Positions 25,725-34,156 of a stretch of 63,734 nt of DNA are shown here, piece after piece. The stretch is from positions 1-63,734 of the forward strand of contig JAZQJI010000038.1 in assembly GCA_045541475.1 (NCBI GenBank), written 5' to 3'. The notes beneath the pieces were generated by a model. That model searched no databases, had not been told where the DNA came from, and saw only the letters and a list, made by a program, of their open reading frames with translations. How positions within the stretch are numbered: position 1 is the first letter of the stretch; the number at the start of each line of letters is the position of its first letter. This DNA comes from RGIG3077 sp045541475. GTDB lineage: Bacteria > Bacillota > Clostridia > Oscillospirales > Ruminococcaceae. The position numbers were made by a program, and so were the translations under genes.

Positions 25725-26195
25725 ATGGAAATATTGGAGCTATTATTTGATGCTATATTCGGCATAATTGAAGCCGTATTCGATTTGTTTTGGCTGCGCA
25801 AAGAACAGCAGACCTATGTTCACAGTGAATACGAGGACGGCGTTAAGATAAGAAAAAGCGTGATAGTATCCCTTATCATATTATTCTCAGCCGCTTTTAT
25901 GTTTTTAGTGTTTACATTTGAATCGTTATGGTATATCGGACTATCTGCATGTGCGCTTGTCGCTTTCGTTTTCTATTATGTTATAATGCATTTTATTAAA
26001 TATCACGATGATGAATTTGAGGTTAATCTGCCGTTTGGCAAAAGCTACAAATACAAATATACGGATATAACCAAATTATCGCTAAAAAATAACAGACTAA
26101 ATTTTACACTTAATGACGGCAATGAATTTGAGTTTTCTTACATATTCAGCAATATAGATATTTTTTATAATCTGGCTATGCAATATCAAAAATAA
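25725..26195 (+). CDS. Small membrane protein of unknown function
   Basis: A 156-residue protein: an amphipathic N-terminus (EILELLFDAIFGIIEAVFDL), two membrane spans (about 50-70 VIVSLIILFSAAFMFLVFTF and 76-97 YIGLSACALVAFVFYYVIM) and a C-terminal soluble part with alternating strands (DDEFEVNLPFGKSYKYKY, LSLKNNRLNFTLNDGNEFEF) that resembles a bacterial PH-like domain. GAAAGGTG supports ATG 25725; the GTG at 25716 is too close. No named family is recognised. Confidence 0.65.
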   Translation: MEILELLFDAIFGIIEAVFDLFWLRKEQQTYVHSEYEDGVKIRKSVIVSLIILFSAAFMFLVFTFESLWYIGLSACALVAFVFYYVIMHFIKYHDDEFEVNLPFGKSYKYKYTDITKLSLKNNRLNFTLNDGNEFEFSYIFSNIDIFYNLAMQYQK

Positions 26196-26215
26196 ATTTA
26201 TTGGGGGTATTTTTT

Positions 26216-27349
26216 ATGATTTACAAGGATTTTCAGGACATTAAGCTTTCTATGCTCGGCATGGGCTGTATGCGCTTTCCTACCATTAACGGCGAGGACA
26301 GCAAAATCGACGAGCAGGCAACACAAGAAATGTTTGATTACGCCATTGAAAACGGCGTGAATTACTTTGACACGGCATGGGGCTATCACAGCGGAATGTC
26401 GGAGATTATTACGGGTAAGCTTTTGAAAAAATACGACAGAAGCAGTTACTATCTTGCTTCAAAATTTCCCGGATATGACCTTGGCAACATGGACAAGGTT
26501 GAAGAGATTTTTGAAAAACAGCTTGAAAAATGTAGCGTTGATTATTTCGATTTCTACCTTTTCCACAATGTGTGCGAGATGAATATTGATGCATACCTTG
26601 ACGATGAAAAGTACGGAATTTACAGCTATCTGTTAAAGCAAAAAGAACTTGGCAGAATTAAGCATCTCGGTTTTTCTACGCACGGCAGTCTTGAAGTTAT
26701 GAAGCGTTTTCTTGATGCATACGGCAAGGATATTGAATTTTGCCAGATTCAGCTTAATTATCTTGATTGGACGCTGCAAAGTGCAAAAGAAAAGGTTGAA
26801 CTTTTAAAGGAATACAATGTTCCCGTATGGGTTATGGAACCCGTTAGAGGCGGCAGACTTGCCAATATCGAAGAAAAATATGCTGAAATGATGAACAACG
26901 CGCGCCCCGATGAAAAGGCTGTTGCATGGTCTTTTAGGTTTTTGCAGACCATACCTGAAGTTACAATGGTACTTTCAGGCATGTCGAATATGGAGCAGAT
27001 TAAAGAAAACATTGCAACTTTTAGTGAAAACAAACCTCTTAATGATAACGAAATGAAGCTTATACTGGATATTGCAGACGATATGCTTGGCAAAAAAACA
27101 CTTGCTTGTACGGCTTGCCGTTACTGCACCACATACTGTCCGCAGGAGCTTGATATACCGTGGCTTATTGAGCTTTACAACGAGCAAGCTTTCTCAGGTG
27201 AAGGATTTATCGTTCCCATGGCTATCAGCTCACAACCCGATGAGAAAAAGCCAAGTGCTTGCATAGGTTGTCAGGCTTGCGAAGGCGTATGCCCCCAGCA
27301 GATAAAGATTTCCGAAATGATGGCGGATTTTGCTTCAAAAATCGGATAA
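26216..27349 (+). CDS. Aldo/keto reductase with a 4Fe-4S C-terminal domain
   Basis: A 377-residue protein. Residues 1-275 are an AKR barrel (LGMGCMRFPTI, YFDTAWGYHSG with the catalytic Asp/Tyr, YLASKFPGY with the Lys, FYLFHNVCE, RIKHLGFSTHG). Residues 290-377 carry two cysteine groups, CTACRYCTTYCP and CIGCQACEGVCPQ, typical of two 4Fe-4S clusters. This is a large clostridial oxidoreductase class that may use ferredoxin or flavodoxin electrons; the substrate is unknown. ATG 26216 follows a G-rich ribosome site. It is 6 bases from the ECF gene. Confidence 0.92.
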   Translation: MIYKDFQDIKLSMLGMGCMRFPTINGEDSKIDEQATQEMFDYAIENGVNYFDTAWGYHSGMSEIITGKLLKKYDRSSYYLASKFPGYDLGNMDKVEEIFEKQLEKCSVDYFDFYLFHNVCEMNIDAYLDDEKYGIYSYLLKQKELGRIKHLGFSTHGSLEVMKRFLDAYGKDIEFCQIQLNYLDWTLQSAKEKVELLKEYNVPVWVMEPVRGGRLANIEEKYAEMMNNARPDEKAVAWSFRFLQTIPEVTMVLSGMSNMEQIKENIATFSENKPLNDNEMKLILDIADDMLGKKTLACTACRYCTTYCPQELDIPWLIELYNEQAFSGEGFIVPMAISSQPDEKKPSACIGCQACEGVCPQQIKISEMMADFASKIG

Positions 27350-27355
27350 GCATAT

Positions 27356-27937
27356 ATGAAAAGTAATAACAAAACCACTGTAAAGCTTGTGTTATCTGCA
27401 CTATTTCTGGCAATCGGCATGGTTTTGCCGATGCTAACCGGTCAGATAGCGCAAATTGGAAGTATGCTTTTACCAATGCACATACCTGTTTTGCTGTGTG
27501 GATTTATATGCGGATATAAATACGGCGCGGCAGTTGGATTTATTCTGCCGTTGATACGCACAATGCTGTTTGGCGTACCTAATTTATACCCCGAAGCAAT
27601 TGCAATTGCTTTTGAGCTTGCCTCATACGGTTTTTTATCGGGATTTTTATTTGGCAGAGCAAAATGGCAATGCATAAAAATGCTTTACCGCTGTTTAATT
27701 GCAGCTATGCTTGGCGGAAGAATTATCAGAGGAATAGTTCAGGCACTGCTTTTGGGATTTAAGGGCAACCAGCTTATTGTCAGCAGTTTTATTTCAGGTG
27801 TTGTTATTCATTCTATCCCCGGTATAATATTGCAGCTGATATTAGTGCCTTCCATTATGCTTGCACTGCACAAAACACATCTTGTACCGTTTAAAAGTTG
27901 CAGGCAACACAACAAACAGCAACAAGTTGAAACGTAA
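27356..27937 (+). CDS. ECF transporter substrate-binding (S) component
   Basis: A 193-residue membrane protein with about six spans. The start TTVKLVLSALFLAIGMVLPM and the following LPMHIPVLLCGFICGYKYGA and VGFILPLIRTMLFGVP match S components of energy-coupling-factor vitamin transporters. It would give substrate specificity and use the shared EcfAAT module encoded elsewhere. The vitamin cannot be named from the sequence; no riboswitch is found upstream. The basic, Gln-rich C-terminal tail is not conserved. Confidence 0.8.
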   Translation: MKSNNKTTVKLVLSALFLAIGMVLPMLTGQIAQIGSMLLPMHIPVLLCGFICGYKYGAAVGFILPLIRTMLFGVPNLYPEAIAIAFELASYGFLSGFLFGRAKWQCIKMLYRCLIAAMLGGRIIRGIVQALLLGFKGNQLIVSSFISGVVIHSIPGIILQLILVPSIMLALHKTHLVPFKSCRQHNKQQQVET

Positions 27938-27963
27938 CAAATAATATATAAACGGAAGCTTTT

Positions 27964-28389
27964 ATGGATAATCTAAAAAGAGCAAAACAAATTATTTCAA
28001 ATGGTGAATACACTTGTGTTCTTGTTGATAACGAAAAAACATACACCAGCACGCAAAGAGGCGTAAAGCCTCTTTTGACATGGCTTGATGATAAAACAAA
28101 CCTTGAAGGTTTTAGCTGTGCTGACAAGGTTGTGGGCAAAGCAGCCGCTTTTTTGTACGTACTTTTAAAAGTAAAATGCGTATATGCGCTTGTTATAAGT
28201 AAGCCTGCGATTGATGTTTTGAAAAAACACGGAATTTATACAGAATATGAAACACTTGTGCCAAGCATACGCAACCGTACAAATACAGGATTTTGCCCAA
28301 TGGAGCAGTGCGTTATTAATATAGACTCACCTTTTGAAGCTTGCAAAGCCATTAGGAATACTTTGGAAAAATTACAAAACAACAACTGA
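27964..28389 (+). CDS. DUF1893 domain protein
   Basis: A 141-residue cytosolic protein of the DUF1893 family, related by fold to cytidine deaminases. Typical blocks are GEYTCVLVDNEKTYTSTQRG, VKPLLTWLD, DKVVGKAAAFLYVLLKV and CPMEQCVINID. The zinc-binding pattern of true deaminases is only partly visible (K-V-V-G-K-A-A; CPMEQC), so activity is unproven. 20 bases separate it from the alcohol dehydrogenase gene, so co-transcription is likely. Confidence 0.85.
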   Translation: MDNLKRAKQIISNGEYTCVLVDNEKTYTSTQRGVKPLLTWLDDKTNLEGFSCADKVVGKAAAFLYVLLKVKCVYALVISKPAIDVLKKHGIYTEYETLVPSIRNRTNTGFCPMEQCVINIDSPFEACKAIRNTLEKLQNNN

Positions 28390-28409
28390 TTTAATCAAGG
28401 AGAAAATAT

Positions 28410-29591
28410 ATGGATAATTTTAAATTTTACAGCCCGACAGAATTTGTTTTTGGCAAAGACACCGAAAACCAATGCGGAGAGCTTATCAAAAAATACGGCG
28501 GAACAAAGGTTTTGGTGCATTATGGTTCAAATTCTGCAAAAAAATCAGGTCTGCTTGAAAGAGTAACAAAATCGCTTGAAAACAGCGGTATTGAATATGT
28601 AACATTAGGCGGAGTAAAGCCCAACCCAAGAGATACGCTTGTTTACGAAGGCATTGAAATTTGCAGAAAAGAAAATGTGGACTTCATTCTTTCCGTTGGC
28701 GGCGGCTCGTGCATTGACAGCTCAAAGGCGATTGCGTGCGGTACGCTCTACGAAGGCGATTTTTGGGATTTTTACACCAAAAAGGAAACAATTCAAAAGG
28801 CTCTGCCTGTGGGAACAGTGCTTACAATAGCTGCGGCAGGCAGCGAAGGATCGGGCGGTTCTGTCATCACTAAAGAAGACGGTATGCTAAAGCGTGATGC
28901 AGGCTCTGATTTATTAAGGCCTAAATTCTCTGTGTTAAATCCTGCTCTTACACAAACTTTGCCTGCATATCAGACAGCCTGCGGCGCAACCGACATTATG
29001 GCTCACGTTTTTGAAAGATATTTCACCAATACTAAAGAAGTTGAAATTACCGACAGACTTTGCGAGGCTGTTTTGCTGACCATGATAAAAGAAACTCCCC
29101 GTGTGATTAAAGACCCCGACAATTACGAAGCAAGAGCAAACATAATGTGGGCAGGCACGGTTGCACATAACGATATTGTGGGAGTGGGCAGAAGTCAGGA
29201 CTGGAACAGTCACGGTATTGAGCACGAGCTTTCAGGACTTTACGATTGCGCACACGGCGCAGGTCTGGCGGTTGTTATGCCCGCATGGATGGAGCACGTT
29301 TACAAGCACGATGTTATGCGCTTTGCACAAATGGCAACAAGGGTTTTTGGGTGCGAGATGAATTTTGAAAACCCTGAAGATACTGCTTTGCAGGGCATTT
29401 ACTGCTTTAGAAGATTTTTACACGAAATCGGTATGCCGATTAATTTTGAGCAGCTTGGCGCTAAAGCTGAGGATATACCTGTGCTGATAGAAAAATTCGG
29501 TATTGGTGATGGTCAGACATGGGGATTTGTAAGACTTAACGCTAAAGATATCGAGCAGATTTTAAACAATGCGGTTAATGCAAAGCTTTAA
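28410..29591 (+). CDS. Iron-containing alcohol dehydrogenase (butanol dehydrogenase type)
   Basis: A 393-residue group III dehydrogenase. Residues 1-190 bind NAD(P)H (YSPTEFVFGKDTE, GGTKVLVHYGSNSAKKSGL, FILSVGGGSCIDSSKAIACG). The iron site lies in the second half: the Asp and His of CGATDIMAHVFERYF, and the histidines of DWNSHGIEHELSGLYDCAHG that include the metal-binding HxxxH and the later H. It closely resembles clostridial BdhA/BdhB enzymes that reduce butyraldehyde or similar aldehydes. The role in fermentation is inferred. GGAG precedes the ATG. Confidence 0.92.
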   Translation: MDNFKFYSPTEFVFGKDTENQCGELIKKYGGTKVLVHYGSNSAKKSGLLERVTKSLENSGIEYVTLGGVKPNPRDTLVYEGIEICRKENVDFILSVGGGSCIDSSKAIACGTLYEGDFWDFYTKKETIQKALPVGTVLTIAAAGSEGSGGSVITKEDGMLKRDAGSDLLRPKFSVLNPALTQTLPAYQTACGATDIMAHVFERYFTNTKEVEITDRLCEAVLLTMIKETPRVIKDPDNYEARANIMWAGTVAHNDIVGVGRSQDWNSHGIEHELSGLYDCAHGAGLAVVMPAWMEHVYKHDVMRFAQMATRVFGCEMNFENPEDTALQGIYCFRRFLHEIGMPINFEQLGAKAEDIPVLIEKFGIGDGQTWGFVRLNAKDIEQILNNAVNAKL

Positions 29592-29671
29592 TTTGCAAAG
29601 CAAACATAATTTAACCATAAGCCAAGTATAAAATAACGCTTATCTTCGCTAATTAATACAAAACAAAAATT

Positions 29672-29708
29672 TAAGTCCGCACTTTAATTTTTTAAGTGCG
29701 GACTTTTG
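29672..29708. terminator. Bidirectional terminator
   Basis: AAGTCCGCACTT / AAGTGCGGACTT with a T-rich loop; serves the dehydrogenase gene and the convergent small gene. Confidence 0.8.
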
Positions 29709-29717
29709 ATTTGCTTA

Positions 29718-30101
29718 TTATTTATACAAATATGCGTATATTATCTCGCCCGTATCCTGCGATACGATAACAGCACCTCCTTGTTCAAACAAAGAATATT
29801 TACTTACCAACCACATACGTTTTTTTGCATCATATTCAACTTCATAATTACCGATAAACTTTTTTCCCACCATAGCGTCGATTATGGGCGAGCAAACCCT
29901 TTTAGCTGTAATTGCATCAGGTATAAATCCATTTGTGCAACTATATCCTTCATCAAAATGCTTAGTGATATCAACCTCAACAGAATAGTCACCCTCTCTA
30001 TATCCATTTGGAATGAAATAATATCCGATAAACAGCAAAGCGCACAAAACTATAATGCCAAGCTCAACCATGCTGACAATAAACCAAGCCTTTTTCTTCA
30101 C
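29718..30101 (-). CDS. NTF2-fold immunity-like membrane-anchored protein
   Basis: A 127-residue protein with an N-terminal membrane span (VSMVELGIIVLCALLFIGYY) and a C-terminal domain (GFIPDAITAKRVCSPIIDAM, KKRMWLVSKYSLFEQGGAVI, VSQDTGEIIYAYLYK) whose order of motifs matches the NTF2-fold immunity proteins of polymorphic-toxin systems. That match is by pattern recall, not alignment. The start is GTG at 30101, 7 bases after GGAGGTG; an upstream ATG lies before the ribosome site. No toxin gene is adjacent, so it may be an orphan immunity protein or a protein with another role. It lies 20 bases downstream of a small helical gene. Confidence 0.55.
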   Translation of the reverse strand: MKKKAWFIVSMVELGIIVLCALLFIGYYFIPNGYREGDYSVEVDITKHFDEGYSCTNGFIPDAITAKRVCSPIIDAMVGKKFIGNYEVEYDAKKRMWLVSKYSLFEQGGAVIVSQDTGEIIYAYLYK

Positions 30102-30121
30102 AGAATAACACCTCCATAACA

Positions 30122-30430
30122 TTAATCAATCAACTCGCCAATCAAATTACAAAAGTTAGAATTATATTTTTCCTTGTCATTTAAAACCATATTGCAATAT
30201 TTTATCTTCAAATAGGTATTTCCGGATTTTTCGCAACACTTGATAAGCAGAAAAATTATTTCTTCCTGACTGATATCGCGACTGTTCAACGGATTTTCAA
30301 CTATATCGTTTTGGCTGTTTTGATTTTCAATATTGATTATAGATTTTAATAGCGATATTGCTTTATCGTACCTGCGTAACGCATACATCAGCAAAGCTTT
30401 GTTATAAACCTTTTCTACATGGCTGTTCAT
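30122..30430 (-). CDS. Small TPR-like hypothetical protein
   Basis: A 102-residue protein composed of helices. KVYNKALLMYALRRYDKAIS and QEEIIFLLIKCCEKSGNTYL look like tetratricopeptide-type helix pairs, suggesting protein-protein contacts. ATG 30430 is chosen because GAGGTT lies about 8 bases upstream. It shares a transcription unit with the NTF2-like gene; together they may form a small accessory module of unknown function. Confidence 0.55.
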   Translation of the reverse strand: MNSHVEKVYNKALLMYALRRYDKAISLLKSIINIENQNSQNDIVENPLNSRDISQEEIIFLLIKCCEKSGNTYLKIKYCNMVLNDKEKYNSNFCNLIGELID

Positions 30431-30501
30431 AGTAAATAACCTCAAATCCATAAATTAATTTGATTGTAACACTCACAATTAAGTTTGTCAAGATAATACA
30501 C

Positions 30502-30540
30502 AACAAAAAGCAACCCAAGCTAAAAAGCTCAGGTTGCCCA
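30502..30540 (-). terminator. Terminator of trpB
   Basis: On the minus strand GCAACCTGAGCT pairs with AGCTTGGGTTGC (one bulge), then CTTTTTGTTGTG. It lies about 20 bases past the trpB stop. Confidence 0.75.
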
Positions 30541-30557
30541 TGATAAGTTATAAATAA

Positions 30558-31775
30558 TTATCTGATACCGTAATTTTCAAGAATATAATCCATATCCTTA
30601 TCGCCTCTGCCGGAAAGGTTGATAAGCACGGAGCCTTTGCCCATCTGCTTTGCAAGCTTGATGCCGTATGCAACAGCGTGTGAGCTTTCAATTGCAGGGA
30701 TAATACCTTCCATTCGGGACAGTGTGAAGAAAGCATCAATAGTTTCTTCATCGTTTACAACATCGTATTTAACTCTGCCAAGGTCGTGCAAAAATGCGTG
30801 CTCAGGACCTGACGAAGGATAATCCAAACCGCTTGCAACGGAGTATACGGGAGCAGGCTCGCCGTTTTCGTCCTTAAGCATAATGCTGTTAAAGCCGTGC
30901 ATAATGCCTTCAGTACCGTACTTAAGGCTTGCAGCGTGGTCGCCAAGCTTTTCGCCCCTGCCTAAAGGTTCAATACCGTAGATATCAACGGGGTCATTAA
31001 GGAAACCTGAGAACATACCCATTGCGTTAGAGCCGCCGCCAACGCACGCAACAACAGCGTTGGGAAGCTCGCCGGTCATTTCTATAAACTGTTCTCTTGC
31101 TTCAATGCCGACAATGCTCTGAAAATCACGCACCATCAAGGGAAAAGGATGCGGGCCGAGAACTGAGCCTATGCAGTAAATGCTGTCTTTATATTCTTTT
31201 GAATAAGCTTCAAACGCTGCGTCAACTGCTTCCTTAAGGGTTGCAAGACCGTGAGTTACTTCCACAACATTTGCGCCCAAAATTTTCATTCTTGCTACGT
31301 TGGGTGCCTGCTTTTTGATATCAACAGAGCCCATGTAAATATCACATTCCAAGCCAAAATATGCAGCAGCAGTTGCAAGAGCTACACCGTGCTGACCTGC
31401 ACCGGTTTCGGCAATAACTTTTTTCTTGCCCATATACTTTGCAAGCAAAGCTTCACCCATGCAGTGATTAAGCTTGTGTGCGCCGGAATGGTTTAAATCC
31501 TCACGCTTAACGTAAAGCTGAACATTTCCGATGCTGTTTGACAAACGTTCAAGATGAGAAATGGGAGTAGGTCTGCCCTGAAATTCCTTGCGTATTCTGC
31601 GCAAATCACTGATAAATTTTCTTGATTTGCATATTGTAAAATATGCATCGGTAATTTCCTGCATTGCTTTTTTAAGATTATCTTCAATATAGCATCCGCC
31701 GTATTTGCCAAAATAACCATTATCATCGGGGTAGTTTCTAAAATAAGTATCAAAATCAATTCCGTTATAAATCAT
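30558..31775 (-). CDS. trpB: Tryptophan synthase beta subunit, stand-alone
   Basis: A 405-residue PLP enzyme that joins indole and serine to make tryptophan. YVKREDLNHSGAHKLNH holds the PLP lysine (K101); AETGAGQHGVALATAAA, GSVLGPHPFPLMVRDFQ, CVGGGSNAMGMFSGF (phosphate loop), GIEPLGRGE and ESSHAVAYGIKLA are family blocks of the TrpB1 class. The start is ATG 31775, 7 bases after GGAGGA. No trpA or other trp gene is nearby, so it may work with a distant TrpA or salvage free indole. Expression is controlled by a tryptophan-type T-box in the 400-base leader. Confidence 0.95.
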   Translation of the reverse strand: MIYNGIDFDTYFRNYPDDNGYFGKYGGCYIEDNLKKAMQEITDAYFTICKSRKFISDLRRIRKEFQGRPTPISHLERLSNSIGNVQLYVKREDLNHSGAHKLNHCMGEALLAKYMGKKKVIAETGAGQHGVALATAAAYFGLECDIYMGSVDIKKQAPNVARMKILGANVVEVTHGLATLKEAVDAAFEAYSKEYKDSIYCIGSVLGPHPFPLMVRDFQSIVGIEAREQFIEMTGELPNAVVACVGGGSNAMGMFSGFLNDPVDIYGIEPLGRGEKLGDHAASLKYGTEGIMHGFNSIMLKDENGEPAPVYSVASGLDYPSSGPEHAFLHDLGRVKYDVVNDEETIDAFFTLSRMEGIIPAIESSHAVAYGIKLAKQMGKGSVLINLSGRGDKDMDYILENYGIR

Positions 31776-31907
31776 AACAATTTCCTCCAAAAAATTTATT
31801 TATAAATCAGTTTGTTTATTTTTTTAATTTACAAGCAACGCCATCGTTTTGTCAAAAGCATAAAGCCGCCTTCTCCCCTTTTTGTCAATCATTTATCAGG
31901 GATACAT

Positions 31908-32212
31908 TTAAAACAAGACGCCCCTGACAGAAATAATCTATCTCTGTCAAGGACGAATAAATCATTATCCGTGGTGCCACCTTGATTCACAGCGCAAATA
32001 AAGCTGTGCACTTAGCAGGATACAAACATATCCCCGATAACTAACGCATATCATCTCGTCGCAGAATACTCTGTATCCATAAAAAATACATTTGACTGCG
32101 CCCTCAGCGGTCCATTTGCCAGGCAGTTTTTGACCCGATTTCCAGCTCCACGGGCTCTCTGTACAAGCTTAACTGACTTTATCTCCGCTTCAACGGTTTA
32201 AGGAATATTTTT
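31908..32212 (-). promoter_or_regulatory. T-box riboswitch, tryptophan (UGG specifier), upstream of trpB
   Basis: The transcript from the promoter at 32245-32217 carries a class T-box. Stem I starts with AGCGG and closes with CCGCT; the specifier TGG (32114-32112) is followed by ACCGCTGAG, the usual arrangement. The K-turn/AGAGAGC motif is present. The conserved T-box sequence AAGGTGGCACCACGG is at 31983-31969 and an intrinsic terminator (CCTTGACAGA / TCTGTCAGGGG, then T-rich) follows at 31953-31910. Uncharged tRNA-Trp should stabilise the antiterminator and allow trpB expression. Confidence 0.9.
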
Positions 32213-32216
32213 TATC

Positions 32217-32245
32217 AGTATATCACCAAAATCGAATTTTGTCAA
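32217..32245 (-). promoter_or_regulatory. Promoter of the T-box/trpB transcript
   Basis: Minus strand: TTGACA (32245-32240), 17-bp spacer, TATACT (32222-32217). It lies just after the sulP stop codon. Confidence 0.8.
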
Positions 32246-32274
32246 TAGCTTTTGAATTTTTTTGCGTACAAAAA

Positions 32275-33933
32275 TTATGATTTTTCAGCAAGAGCCAACG
32301 CATTTTGAAAATGCTCGCAGAAATTCTCAGCACCAACAGCATCATAAAAGCCTGATTTTTTCATAGCCTTCAAAGGCTGAGGATTTACATGAGAAAGTAT
32401 AAGCGTTACGTTCATTTCCTTGCATTTATTCAGCAGCATTTCAAGAGAATTCATCGCAGTGCTGTCAATTGCATTTACACTGCGCATACGCAGAATAAGG
32501 TAGTTTGTATGTTTTTTAAGCTTAATATCAAGAATTTTATCGGCAACACCAAAGAACATCGGTCCTGTCACTTCACATACACGAATATCATCAGAAACGG
32601 TTTTGTAATCAGGACTGTCGATATCATTATCTCTATCGGCATGTGTTAATTCATAAACATCACTTTCATCACTCATACGTTTCATAAACAACAAAGCTGC
32701 AAGCACCATGCCGACCTCAATAGCTATTACAAGGTCAAACACAACGGTTAATGCGAATGTAACTACCATTACTGCGATATCACTTTTAGGCGCTGATTTT
32801 ATGATATGAACAAACTTGCGCCATTCACTCATATTATATGCAACCATAAACAAAATTGCAGCAATTGTGGGCATTGGTATTAAACCTGCCATGGGCATTA
32901 AAAACAGCAAAACCATAAGCAGAACAACAGCGTGCACCATGCCAGCAATTGGAGTTTTACCGCCATTTTTTGCATTTGCGGCTGTTCTTGCAATAGCGCC
33001 CGTTGCGGGAATACCGCCAAAGCATACGGAAGCGATATTGCCAACGCCCTGCGCTACAAGTTCGGCATTGGGGTTGTGTTTTGAGTTTACCATACTATCT
33101 GCAACAACACATGAAAGCAAAGACTCAATTGCGGCAAGAATTGCTATTGTAAAAGCATCGGACATAACGGCTGATACCTTTTTAAAGCTAAAATCAAGAT
33201 TTATAAGAGCAAATTCAGGAAAGCCTGAAGGAATTGTATACAGTTCGCCAATTGTATATACGCCATCATCAAGACCGGGTATAAATTTTACCATTAATGC
33301 ACCAACTACAACGGCAATTAACGAAGGCGGTACTTTTTTCTCAAACTTAGGATATATAATCAATATAGCAAGGCAAACCAAACCCACAATCAAAGCTTTG
33401 GGGCTAAAGCTTGATATATGTTCGATATTTGCTTCAATTTTTTCAAAGGTTTCAATAGGTTTTACTCCTTGCGCGTATGTAATGCCCAAAAAGTCCTTTA
33501 TCTGTCCGATTAAAATTGTAACGGCAATACCTGCAGTAAACCCAATAGTAATCGTGCAGGGAATAAACTTTATAAGCGAGCCTAATTTCAAAACGCCCAT
33601 AAGCACAAGAATAATTCCCGCAAGTATTGTTGCAATCACAAGACCATCCATGCCCTGTGTTGCAACAATACCTGCAACAACGGTTGCAAAAGCTGCGGTA
33701 GGTCCTGCAATTTGTACGCGGCTGCCGCCCAAAAGTGATACCATAAATCCTGCAAAAATAGCTGTGTAAACACCGCAGGCAGGTTCAACGCCGGAAGCAA
33801 GCGCTAAAGCTATCGAAAGAGGCAGTGCAATAATGGCAACGATAATACCTGCAATAATATCCTTAACAAGTTGCGCCTTCGTATAGGTTTTCATTGCCGA
33901 AAACAGCTTCGGCTTAAGATAAAAATCCTTCAA
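32275..33933 (-). CDS. SulP family anion transporter with STAS domain
   Basis: A 552-residue protein. Residues 15-430 hold the SLC26/SulP membrane domain (DIIAGIIVAIIALPLSIALA, GVEPACGVYTAIFAGFMVSL, GSRVQIAGPTAAFATVVAGI, IESLLSCVVADSM, GGIPATGAIARTA), and residues 445-550 a cytosolic STAS domain (ICEVTGPMFFGVADKI-like, LILRMRSVNAIDSTAMNSLE). It moves sulfate, bicarbonate or another anion across the membrane; which one is unclear. The start is probably TTG 33933, placed 8 bases after GGAGG; upstream ATGs at 33957 and beyond fall before the ribosome site. Confidence 0.88.
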   Translation of the reverse strand: MKDFYLKPKLFSAMKTYTKAQLVKDIIAGIIVAIIALPLSIALALASGVEPACGVYTAIFAGFMVSLLGGSRVQIAGPTAAFATVVAGIVATQGMDGLVIATILAGIILVLMGVLKLGSLIKFIPCTITIGFTAGIAVTILIGQIKDFLGITYAQGVKPIETFEKIEANIEHISSFSPKALIVGLVCLAILIIYPKFEKKVPPSLIAVVVGALMVKFIPGLDDGVYTIGELYTIPSGFPEFALINLDFSFKKVSAVMSDAFTIAILAAIESLLSCVVADSMVNSKHNPNAELVAQGVGNIASVCFGGIPATGAIARTAANAKNGGKTPIAGMVHAVVLLMVLLFLMPMAGLIPMPTIAAILFMVAYNMSEWRKFVHIIKSAPKSDIAVMVVTFALTVVFDLVIAIEVGMVLAALLFMKRMSDESDVYELTHADRDNDIDSPDYKTVSDDIRVCEVTGPMFFGVADKILDIKLKKHTNYLILRMRSVNAIDSTAMNSLEMLLNKCKEMNVTLILSHVNPQPLKAMKKSGFYDAVGAENFCEHFQNALALAEKS

Positions 33934-33973
33934 TTTATTTTCCTCCAAAAAATTCATCACTAAAACCTTATAA

Positions 33974-34002
33974 ATATTACCACTTTTGCTATTTTTCGTC
34001 AA
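33974..34002 (-). promoter_or_regulatory. Promoter of the sulP gene
   Basis: Minus strand: TTGACG (34002-33997), 17-bp spacer, TAATAT (33979-33974). Confidence 0.6.
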
Positions 34003-34095
34003 TTGGTGTTATAAATATATATTTTTTATCAAAACAAAGATTTTTGTGCGTATTTTAAGGATATACGAAAAATATCAATATTTATTGTATTAAAA

Positions 34096-34138
34096 GGCAA
34101 AAAAACTCCTGCAATCAATCAAGATTACAGGAGTTATA
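34096..34138 (-). terminator. Terminator of the ispH-rpsA operon
   Basis: AACTCCTG / CAGGAGTT around an AATC/GATT inner pairing; on the minus strand the stem is followed by TTTTTTTGCC. Confidence 0.7.
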
Positions 34139-34156
34139 GTTTGTGTTGAGCTATAA

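Noticed and set aside
32816..33769. 317-codon open frame opposite sulP
   Set aside because: It is a shadow of the transmembrane codons of sulP.
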